20,429 nt of DNA, from the NCBI GenBank assembly GCA_001689485.1, contig LUJQ01000018.1, positions 3,399 to 23,827 of the forward strand, given 5' to 3'. A program made the translations under genes and the position numbers. Source of the stretch: Bacteroidales bacterium M6. GTDB taxonomy: Bacteria; Bacteroidota; Bacteroidia; Bacteroidales; Muribaculaceae. Positions 1 to 5,896 of this stretch are shown here, piece by piece. A model generated the notes under the pieces. That model was not told where the DNA came from and did no database searches. It saw nothing but the letters and a program-made list of their open reading frames with translations. Positions within the stretch are counted from its first letter, which is position 1. Every line of letters begins with the position of its first letter.

Positions 1-1
1 C

Positions 2-247
2 AATGGCTTACGCAATCGTGGAACAAAATGGGTTGAAGCAGACCGACTGCGGTCAAGAGTCAGAGACTTCGGTTTTAAGAATAAGAAGGACAACATCATA
101 GGATTGCAGATAGCTGACCTGATAGCATATCCCGTTACTATACATCTGCTCCATCCGGAAAGGAACAACCCCTCTTACGAAGCTGTAAAGCACAATATTT
201 TCCAAGACAATGGAGTGCTGTTGGGGCAGAAAGTAATACCGCATTAA
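2..247 (+). CDS. DUF3800 family protein, C-terminal part (gene runs off the left edge)
   Basis: An open frame enters from the left edge and stops with TAA at 245-247, giving about 81 residues. The stretch GLQIADLIAYPVT, followed by a short tail ending KVIPH, matches the conserved C-terminal block of DUF3800 proteins, in which an Asp sits in a G-[LV]-Q-[LI]-A-D motif. The biochemical role of the family is not settled; its members are common in phage, plasmid and defence neighbourhoods, which fits the recombinase and truncated methyltransferase next door. The N-terminal part lies outside the window. A gene-sized open frame on the opposite strand here is a shadow. The family call is from pattern recognition only, and no function is claimed. 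Confidence 0.7.
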   Translation, partial: NGLRNRGTKWVEADRLRSRVRDFGFKNKKDNIIGLQIADLIAYPVTIHLLHPERNNPSYEAVKHNIFQDNGVLLGQKVIPH

Positions 248-281
248 AAAATAAAAAAGAGCGGTCTTTCGACTGCTCTTT
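248..281 (-). terminator. Intrinsic terminator of the minus-strand small RNA
   Basis: An 11-bp stem (256-266 with 271-281, one G-T wobble) closes a four-base loop that reads GAAA on the minus strand, a GNRA tetraloop. On the minus strand it is followed at once by a long T tract, TTTATTTTTTAA. The T tract is on the minus-strand exit side only, so it terminates leftward transcription. It lies just past the stop of the DUF3800 gene and could also stop that transcript, less efficiently. Confidence 0.8.
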
Positions 282-360
282 CCGACCGGGCGAAACCGAT
301 CCCTAAAATCGTTGCTCGCGCAAGCGAAGTATTTCTTTCAAGGGGAAACTACCCTTTGTG
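248..360 (-). ncRNA. Probable small structured RNA, about 110 nt
   Basis: This stretch has its own near-consensus promoter (365-395, minus) and its own intrinsic terminator (248-281, minus), and no convincing reading frame in between. The predicted transcript would fold into consecutive hairpins. The first pairs 352-358 with 339-345 (7 bp, one G-T pair, six-base loop). The second is a short GCTT/GAGC hairpin (314-325). The third pairs 308-311 with 297-300. The GNRA-looped terminator stem comes last. It sits between the DUF3800 gene and the recombinase, starting about 67 bases beyond the recombinase stop. I do not recognise a known RNA family. Alternatives are the leader of a gene lost by recombination, or an att-region RNA belonging to the element. 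Ends are estimated from promoter position and T tract. Confidence 0.6.
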
Positions 361-364
361 TTTG

Positions 365-395
365 CAAAGATAGTAAATATTTTGCTCATCACAAA
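365..395 (-). promoter_or_regulatory. Bacteroidota-type promoter for the small RNA
   Basis: On the minus strand there is TTTG (392-395), a 19-base spacer, then TATCTTTG (365-372). This matches the known Bacteroides consensus of a -33 TTTG and a -7 TAnnTTTG spaced by 19-21 bases. No protein gene lies downstream before the terminator at 248-281. Confidence 0.75.
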
Positions 396-426
396 ATTCC
401 AACACTATATTCTGTCAAAAAGTTTA

Positions 427-1863
427 TTACACAGTTGCTGTTGAGCCATCATCCTCCTCATCTTTCTCATCAAGGAGGATATTTAGCTGTTTATCAACCC
501 GATATTTAGGCTGATTGAAAGCAGCGCATAGCAGAGTGAACAAGTCTCGAATCTCAAGCATTGAGTAATGTTCTACCGCACTACTGCCAACCTCATGTAG
601 CCCTGTGGCATACATATTGACCTGAGCCTTGTTGGATATGTCAATATGTGTCTTTCGACATAATTTGCTACTGCCGACAGTGTGTAGAGGTACGCGGTGC
701 ATCGTACCAGTCGCTTCGTCATACTGATTAACCAACCGGTCAATCTTGCAGTGTTCAAGCAGTTTCTTTATCTTAGCGTTATACCCACTCTTGCCGGACG
801 CATATTTGAGAACTCCAAATTTGAAGCCGGAACGTTTGACTATTTCCAACGCAAACAGCATCAATGGTGTTTTCTTTTCTCGTCGGTCATTCTGTGTCTT
901 CATAGTTTTCTTGGGGAGATATTGAACATAAGGAATGCCATCGTCGGTAATTGCGATATTCGACATTGACAACTTCAGATAATCTCCGATGCGACAACCG
1001 AGAGCGCACTGAAGAAGAAAGGCATCTTTGGTTTCCTTCAGACTATCGGGAACATCTGCCGTCATTATCTGCTGAACCTCATCATACCGAAGAAAGAAAG
1101 GGTCATCATACTGTTCTCTCAGTGCTTCGTTCCGTCTTTTCTTGGTGAGACGTCGAAACGGAGATGTCAAAATCTCGTCATTCTCTTCCAGCTCATTGAA
1201 AAAAGCCTGTAATGCGCGAAGTTTTGCGGAGGCGGTGTTTATACTCGCCTGCTTAGTCGGCACTGATGTTTTTGGCAAGTTGCCATATACAGCCTTATAT
1301 TTATCTACATATTTGTATTCATTGATAACGAACTCACGGAATGCCAATATATCCTCCGGGGTAAACTGCTCCGCAGTATATTTGGCTTTCTTGAAAATAA
1401 TAAGGAAACGCGAAAGTTTATCCCAGACGATACGATATATTTTTGCCCGTCCTTCGCTGACAGTTCCATATGTTTTCAGTCCGTCAATATACCTATTGAA
1501 TCGGTCGAGTAGTGTCTCCACTTCTTCAACCTTGACAATATTGTATTTCTCCGGGTTGAGTATCTTGTCAATCCTTTCTTCAAAATCATTGGCGTCAAAT
1601 ACTCGCCCTTCATCTTTCAATAGATTGTATGCCTCCCGCATAGCCTCAATTTCCCGAGTAAGTGCGATACGCAGTTTCTCGTTATAGATACTGACACGAG
1701 GCTTCAATGAGCCGTCCATCTCAAACTTCTTCAAGTCGGTGAGGTCGGCGTCAATCTGACTCTTGTGAAATAGCTGCACCTCACGCCCTTCGGTAAGGCG
1801 GAAGCGGAGCTTGATTTTACCGCTCGTCTTTGTCGTGCGGAGGTAGAGAGTTATTCTTTCCAT
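427..1863 (-). CDS. Tyrosine recombinase / integrase with arm-binding and SAM-like domains
   Basis: 478 residues with the layout of Bacteroidota site-specific integrases. Residues 1-110 resemble an arm-type DNA-binding domain, about 115-235 a SAM-like core-binding domain, and 255-440 the catalytic domain. Visible catalytic positions are Arg291 (in CRIGDYLKL), a Lys near 318-322, Arg403, His423 and the nucleophile Tyr433 (in VEHYSM). The usual HxxR box reads KLCR (400-403), so its His is replaced by Lys. A tail of about 45 residues, acidic at its end, follows the Tyr. It cuts and rejoins DNA for integration, excision or inversion; which one cannot be told here. It reads leftward from just beside a truncated methyltransferase gene and has an 11-bp inverted repeat at its start that may be an operator or recombinase site. 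The ATG at 1863 gives a full N-terminal domain. Confidence 0.9.
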   Translation of the reverse strand: MERITLYLRTTKTSGKIKLRFRLTEGREVQLFHKSQIDADLTDLKKFEMDGSLKPRVSIYNEKLRIALTREIEAMREAYNLLKDEGRVFDANDFEERIDKILNPEKYNIVKVEEVETLLDRFNRYIDGLKTYGTVSEGRAKIYRIVWDKLSRFLIIFKKAKYTAEQFTPEDILAFREFVINEYKYVDKYKAVYGNLPKTSVPTKQASINTASAKLRALQAFFNELEENDEILTSPFRRLTKKRRNEALREQYDDPFFLRYDEVQQIMTADVPDSLKETKDAFLLQCALGCRIGDYLKLSMSNIAITDDGIPYVQYLPKKTMKTQNDRREKKTPLMLFALEIVKRSGFKFGVLKYASGKSGYNAKIKKLLEHCKIDRLVNQYDEATGTMHRVPLHTVGSSKLCRKTHIDISNKAQVNMYATGLHEVGSSAVEHYSMLEIRDLFTLLCAAFNQPKYRVDKQLNILLDEKDEEDDGSTATV

Positions 1864-1865
1864 AG

Positions 1866-1920
1866 TTGGTTGTGCATTTCAAAATACCGTTGTGCAAGTA
1901 TAACGTTTTTGCACAACCAA
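1866..1920. repeat. Inverted repeat with a third half-site, upstream of the recombinase
   Basis: TTGGTTGTGCA (1866-1876) and its exact reverse complement TGCACAACCAA (1910-1920) flank 33 bases. A third partial copy, GTTGTGCA, lies in between at 1889-1896 in the first orientation. The array begins two bases upstream of the recombinase ATG. Three similar half-sites at an integrase promoter suggest binding sites for the recombinase arm domain, a directionality factor or an autoregulator. A weak -7-like TATACTTG on the minus strand lies inside the array (1895-1902). Confidence 0.7.
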
Positions 1921-2016
1921 AAGTGCGTTGAAATAAATCTCTATGAATTTATTAACATTCAAATTCGTTGTAATCAACTGAATAACAGCGGTGATTTTAT
2001 TCATAGTCATTCGCCG

Positions 2017-2616
2017 TCAATCACAATTCCGAATCCTGTTAAGATTAAGATTTTTAATCCCGTCCTTCTTCGCAAGGATAATGAATTCCTTGATTTTGGC
2101 GATTGAACCGGCTTTATTGACAGATGCCATTTTCACACCGGTAGCCTCACTCATCTTGACACAGATGGACTTAACATTTCGCTCACCGAATATCTCAGAC
2201 AATACCAAATATAACCGGGCAAAATTGGTGTCATCAATCTGCACAGCCAACAACCCGTCATCGCTTAGAAGCCGGTAGATTATATGAAGGCGGGCAAACA
2301 TCAGGTTCAGCCACAATGAATTTTCTATATTGTCGTCATATTCTTCTACCGCAGCGCCGATATTATAAGGAGGGTCTATGTAGACACACTTAACCTGCCC
2401 GAAAAAGTCTTGTTCCAGCGCACGAAGTGCCAGGAGGTTATCGCCATGGATAAGCATATTGCCGGGCCATGGTTTCCCGTTTGGCATAGTCCCGGTTTGG
2501 ACTTCACCGAAACCATATTCCGGAATCTCAAGCAGCAACCGTGGTTCAATGGACTGGGAGTCATCGTGCTTCCCTATCCACGTCAGTTCCAATTTATTTA
2601 TTTTATTCTGTGTCAT
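2017..2616 (-). pseudogene. mod: Type III restriction-modification DNA methyltransferase (Mod), N-terminal fragment
   Basis: 199 residues matching the start of type III Mod proteins: a leading LELTWIGK...EPRLLLE block (9-30), GDNLLALRAL (58-67), and the catalytic motif IV DPPYN (81-85) with a following YDD. Mod enzymes are beta-class N6-adenine methyltransferases of about 600 or more residues, in which DPPY precedes the target-recognition region and the FxGxG AdoMet-binding motif. Here everything after about residue 195 is missing, so the AdoMet motif and target recognition are lost and the fragment should not methylate DNA. No res gene is seen. The truncation is 97 bases from the recombinase repeat array at 1866-1920, suggesting that recombination separated the 5' part from the rest. 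The gene starts 64 bases after the M16-like gene on the same strand and may be transcribed with it. Confidence 0.8.
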
Positions 2617-2680
2617 TTAGAATTCAGTTTGCCAATACTTCTTAGAACCATGCAGATATCCGACCTGCCTTTACCCCTCC

Positions 2681-3991
2681 TCAGCCCATCTGGCCTGCTG
2701 ACGGATTACCCGCCAATGCTACAAGCCTCGGGGCATCTGCCAGATGCTTTGCAGCGCATTCGGTTATCATTTCCGGGGAAAGCGATTGCAACACCTCAAG
2801 CTGATGTGCATAATATGTAGGAGGCAACCCGTACATATCTAGAATCTGATGATAGTCCATTATCGAAAACGGGGAATCAAGCATTGTGGTCAAACCGCTT
2901 ATTGCAGTACTCCTTACAATTTCCAGCTCATCGTCAGTCATCGGCTCGGAGGCCAGCCGGTTGATTTCCTTTTCCGTTTCATCTATCACAGCCTGCGCGA
3001 AACTATTGTCGGCCTGGCATGAAATACCGGCAAAAGCACCTTCGGGCATACTGGCTAACGAAGCCGAAATCCCATAGGTATATCCTTTATCCTCACGGAT
3101 ATTCGCCATAAGGCGGCTTCCGAAATATCCCCCTAGGGCAAACACCGTGTATCTCAACAGCTCATAATCGGGATGATGACGATTTACTGTCGGCAGTGCG
3201 ATTTTAATGGCAGTCTGCATGGAATTTTCGTCAAGCGTCACATCCCGTTCCCCTGTAGCTTTAACCGGGGCGGTAATCACCTTCCGCACAACCGGGGCGG
3301 TTGCCATTCCGAACCCAATCCTGCCTATTACCGCCTCTACCTGCGCCAAAAGCCTGTCATCAAGCGCCCCGGCCAAATACACCGTAGGCATAGTGCCTAG
3401 GACAAGCCGCCGGTGCACATCATCCAACCGTTCTTTTTCAACACCACGCAAAGATTCAGGAGTCTGGGCCAATGCCAACGGGTTACCCCGCCCGAAACAC
3501 TGTATATTACTGAGTTCCGCACACTTCTGCTCCACCTTGCTGCGACGCAACGCACATGCAGAAGCTTCTTTTTCCCTTATTTTCAAAAAAGTATCGGCGG
3601 GGAATGTAGGGGCGGTAATGAGGTCGCCAATCACAGGCAGCACTTCACCTACACTTTTATTAAGCGAATGCAACGTTACGGATGTTACGTGCCTGCCTGT
3701 CTCCACCTTGATCCATGCGCCGTTAAATTCGAATAATTCGGCAATATCGGCCCCACTACGAGTCCCCGCCCCTTCACAAAGCATCAGACGCAGCAAACGC
3801 AAAGCGTCCGGGCAATCGGCATCGGCAGTTCCAACAGGCCACGACACCGTAAGCCGGTTAACCGGCTGGCGTCCGTGGTCGAGAGTTACAAGCTCCACCC
3901 CGTTGACAAGGCGCATGCGCCCTACCGGTGGAAGTTCCATCCCGCCAAGCCGGCGGATTTCAGGAGCATGCAAACGATTAGGTTCCGTCAT
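2681..3991 (-). CDS. M16 family (insulinase/processing peptidase-like) protein without the zinc motif
   Basis: 436 residues with two M16 halves. The HxxEH zinc motif expected in the first half is absent: the equivalent region reads LMLCEGAGTRSGADIAEL (69-86). The second half keeps the substrate-gripping block GGYFGSRLMANIREDKGYTY (287-306) with its conserved Arg and Tyr residues. In two-subunit M16 proteases such a protein is the non-catalytic partner; here no catalytic M16 gene is adjacent, so the partner would have to be encoded elsewhere. No signal peptide is obvious, suggesting a cytoplasmic location. It starts 7 bases after the kdsB stop, so it is the third gene of the ThiE-like/kdsB operon. 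The family call is firm; whether it degrades peptides is doubtful. Confidence 0.85.
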   Translation of the reverse strand: MTEPNRLHAPEIRRLGGMELPPVGRMRLVNGVELVTLDHGRQPVNRLTVSWPVGTADADCPDALRLLRLMLCEGAGTRSGADIAELFEFNGAWIKVETGRHVTSVTLHSLNKSVGEVLPVIGDLITAPTFPADTFLKIREKEASACALRRSKVEQKCAELSNIQCFGRGNPLALAQTPESLRGVEKERLDDVHRRLVLGTMPTVYLAGALDDRLLAQVEAVIGRIGFGMATAPVVRKVITAPVKATGERDVTLDENSMQTAIKIALPTVNRHHPDYELLRYTVFALGGYFGSRLMANIREDKGYTYGISASLASMPEGAFAGISCQADNSFAQAVIDETEKEINRLASEPMTDDELEIVRSTAISGLTTMLDSPFSIMDYHQILDMYGLPPTYYAHQLEVLQSLSPEMITECAAKHLADAPRLVALAGNPSAGQMG

Positions 3992-3998
3992 AACACAG

Positions 3999-4742
3999 TC
4001 ATGAAATTAGTTTTATTGCAGCTGCAAGATCATCCGGCGTATCAATCCCTATAGTAGGGCATTCAGACACACCGACCTTTATACGATACCCGTTCTGCAA
4101 CCACCGCAACTGTTCCAGCGACTCGGCAAGTTCGAGCGATGACTGGGGCAGCCGGGTAATCTCCTGTAACACCCCGGCACGATATGCATACATCCCTATA
4201 TGGGTGTAAAAACGGTGCTGCGCCGGCCATTGCTCCCGTTCGCATCCCCTTATGAACGGTATAACCGAACGGCTGAACAGCAAGGCATTCATATCGTCAT
4301 CAAACACAACCTTAGGCGTATTAGGATTCTCAAGAGCCTGATAACCGGCACCGGCATCAAACGGGCGCACCAAAGTGGCAATGTCGGTATCAGCACTGTC
4401 AAAACATGCCTTTATCTGCCTTATCTGCAAAGGGTCGATAAAAGGCTCGTCACCCTGCACGTTTATTACCACATCGAAACCGTTACCCACCTTTTCATAA
4501 GCCTCACGACAGCGGTCGGTACCGCTACGGTGCATTTCAGAAGTCATAACCACGTTGCCACCAAACCCCTTCACAACATTGGCAATACGTGTATCATCAG
4601 TTGCCACCCACACATCGTCAAGCTCGACCGACACGCGACGGTAAACCCGTTCGATCATAGTCATATCGCCCAGCATTGCAAGCGGCTTTCCCGGAAAGCG
4701 CGTAGAGGCATAACGCGCGGGGATTATCCCTATAAATTTCAT
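3999..4742 (-). CDS. kdsB: 3-deoxy-manno-octulosonate cytidylyltransferase (CMP-KDO synthetase)
   Basis: 247 residues, the usual length for KdsB. It activates KDO with CTP to give CMP-KDO in the cytoplasm, the donor for the inner core of lipopolysaccharide. The nucleotide-binding loop IIPARYASTRFPGKPL (6-21) and the NVQGDEPFI block (94-102, with the metal-binding Asp98) are intact, as is the SGTDR motif (73-77) that contacts the sugar nucleotide. It is the middle gene of a minus-strand operon: 25 bases after the ThiE-like gene and 7 bases before the M16-like gene. This is a core-genome function, and it marks the host side of the boundary with the accessory segment to its left. Confidence 0.97.
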   Translation of the reverse strand: MKFIGIIPARYASTRFPGKPLAMLGDMTMIERVYRRVSVELDDVWVATDDTRIANVVKGFGGNVVMTSEMHRSGTDRCREAYEKVGNGFDVVINVQGDEPFIDPLQIRQIKACFDSADTDIATLVRPFDAGAGYQALENPNTPKVVFDDDMNALLFSRSVIPFIRGCEREQWPAQHRFYTHIGMYAYRAGVLQEITRLPQSSLELAESLEQLRWLQNGYRIKVGVSECPTIGIDTPDDLAAAIKLIS

Positions 4743-4767
4743 AAATATCTATATAATTTATAATGAA

Positions 4768-5379
4768 TTACCCCCCATAGCGGGCTTTTTCAAGGGCATC
4801 AATCATGGCAGATGTAGCTTCGACAGGATTGTCGGAATCAGCAATTGCAGCCGAAACAGCAACCCCGGCACACCCGGCCTCGAGAATGCCCGGCAACTCA
4901 TCCAATCCGAATTCTCCAAGAGCCACAATATGGAAACCAGGATCCGGGGCATCTTGTATAAAACGTGCATAATTATCGGCAACCGAACCAGCACCCACCG
5001 GCACAGGCACGGCCACATAATCCACATCAAGCCCTTTCAGGGCAATAACATCTTCGACCGATGCGGCATACACACCTATCACGGCATGCGCCCCCAGGCG
5101 CTCACGTGCCTCCATTACCGTAGTGCGCGAATGGTCGCGTAAGAACACCCCGTGAACCTTAAGTTCTTCCACAAGATTCACATCATCCTCTATGATGAGG
5201 AACGCCTCGTTTTCCTGGCACAATGGTATTATCTCATTTGCCACCTCACGCAATGACAAACCGCTGTCACCAATCGATGCTGCCGACAGCTGAATCCACC
5301 GGCATCCCCCTTCGATAGCCATCTGCGCCTCTTCGGCCATAGAAAACCGTTGTGTAGTCTTCGTTATAAATTGCAACAT
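4768..5379 (-). CDS. Thiamine phosphate synthase-like (ThiE/TenI family) TIM-barrel protein
   Basis: 203 residues, the normal length for ThiE, with the family's beta/alpha-barrel rhythm: FITKTTQRF start, EGGCRWIQLSA, LIIEDDVNLVEELKVHGVFL, a central IGVYAAS strand, and a GCAGVAVSAAIADSDNP end. Several active-site signatures of true ThiE are altered: the QLRxK box reads IQLSA, the IND[DR] box reads IIEDD, the HLGQ.D box reads FLRDHS, and the T.TK pyrophosphate motif is not seen. It may therefore be a TenI-like relative rather than a working thiamine-phosphate synthase. It opens the operon with kdsB and the M16-like gene, not a thi operon, and no TPP riboswitch is visible in its leader. Family confidence is fair; the catalytic claim is weak. 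Confidence 0.65.
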   Translation of the reverse strand: MLQFITKTTQRFSMAEEAQMAIEGGCRWIQLSAASIGDSGLSLREVANEIIPLCQENEAFLIIEDDVNLVEELKVHGVFLRDHSRTTVMEARERLGAHAVIGVYAASVEDVIALKGLDVDYVAVPVPVGAGSVADNYARFIQDAPDPGFHIVALGEFGLDELPGILEAGCAGVAVSAAIADSDNPVEATSAMIDALEKARYGG

Positions 5380-5391
5380 ATCTTATTTATC

Positions 5392-5480
5392 CTGATTAGC
5401 AAATCAGCCGGTAATATTCCCATTCCGACCGATTTATCGTGTACAATAGAGAAGTCATACCGACTTCACTTACAAAGATA
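5392..5480 (-). promoter_or_regulatory. Promoter and structured leader of the ThiE-like/kdsB/M16 operon
   Basis: A -7 box TATCTTTG lies at 5473-5480 (minus); the best TTTG upstream is spaced too closely (about 14 bases), so the -33 element is weak. The leader of roughly 85 bases contains two perfect 6-bp hairpins: GAAGTC/GACTTC (5451-5456 with 5462-5467, at about the transcription start) and CTGATT/AATCAG (5392-5397 with 5402-5407), the latter ending 12 bases before the start codon. Confidence 0.55.
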
Positions 5481-5590
5481 ACAATTTAATCATCCAAATT
5501 AGGTATTTATGCCGGAAATAAGTTAAAATTCTCGGTCGGCAAGCTGAATGGATAGACTGGAGGAGGAAACAAGAGTCAAGAGATAAAGGT

Positions 5591-5661
5591 GAGACGGGAT
5601 GTCACTTAGACAGGATGTTATTGAGACGGGATGCTATTGAGACGGGATGCTATCCCGTCTC
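5591..5661. repeat. Four 16-bp tandem repeats ending in a perfect 10-bp hairpin (REP-like)
   Basis: Units at 5591-5606, 5607-5622, 5623-5638 and 5639-5654 follow the pattern GAGACGGGATGCTATT; the first two copies are degenerate. The last copy runs into a perfect inverted repeat: GAGACGGGAT (5639-5648), loop GCT, ATCCCGTCTC (5652-5661). GAGACGGGAT...ATCCCGTCTC palindromes occur as dispersed intergenic repeats in Bacteroidota genomes (recollection, not searched here). Possible roles are mRNA-end stability, a transcription stop or a target for a repeat-associated transposase. Confidence 0.8.
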
Positions 5662-5744
5662 TACGGGGAATAGCAGGTTGACAGGCGATTTGACATGTTT
5701 AACGTTTTTCACACTTATATTATCAATTTCACTTAATTTTAAGG

Positions 5745-5790
5745 TCGCAGGATTAAATATGATTAAGATGCCTTCAGGCATTTGCTGCGA
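5745..5790. repeat. Nested imperfect inverted repeat upstream of degP
   Basis: An outer pair TCGCAG (5745-5750) and CTGCGA (5785-5790) encloses an inner pair ATGCC (5768-5772) and GGCAT (5777-5781) with loop TTCA. It lies about 105 bases before the degP start and could be an RNA structure or a regulator site. No function can be assigned. Confidence 0.4.
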
Positions 5791-5896
5791 TTTAAACTTT
5801 TGCATTAAATTCGCATCGAATATTCAGACATCGATTTTAACGCACCACCGTTAAAATTCACATTAGCTTTAACAATCACAACATTATCTTACGAAT

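Larger units (their letters stand above)
5481..5896. other. Gene-free divergent intergenic region
   Basis: 416 bases between the divergent ThiE-like and degP genes. It holds the 16-bp tandem repeats and hairpin at 5591-5661 and the nested inverted repeat at 5745-5790. I see no convincing TAnnTTTG promoter for degP here; the closest is TAGCTTTA about 30 bases before the ATG, without a spaced TTTG. A 79-codon open frame (5615-5854) starts inside the repeat and resembles no protein. Confidence 0.6.

Noticed and set aside
53..244. 63-codon minus-strand frame at the left edge
   Set aside because: It is antisense to the DUF3800 C-terminal frame, which has a clear family motif, and lies beyond the small-RNA terminator.
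1892..2025. 43-codon frame after the mod truncation, minus strand
   Set aside because: It overlaps the recombinase promoter repeats and matches neither the missing Mod sequence nor any small-protein family; probably chance.
3207..4004. 265-codon open frame on the plus strand opposite the M16-like gene
   Set aside because: It is antisense to a clear gene, with Ser/Pro/Arg-rich composition typical of a shadow frame and no recognisable domain.
5381..5480. TPP riboswitch upstream of the ThiE-like gene
   Set aside because: The leader has two short hairpins but no CTGAGA-type conserved TPP core; nothing supports a thiamine riboswitch.
5591..5661. CRISPR array
   Set aside because: The 16-bp units are contiguous with no spacers and end in a palindrome; this is a tandem/REP-like repeat.
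5615..5854. 79-codon open frame in the intergenic region
   Set aside because: Its start lies inside the 16-bp tandem repeats, and the protein has no motif, signal peptide or homologue that I recognise.
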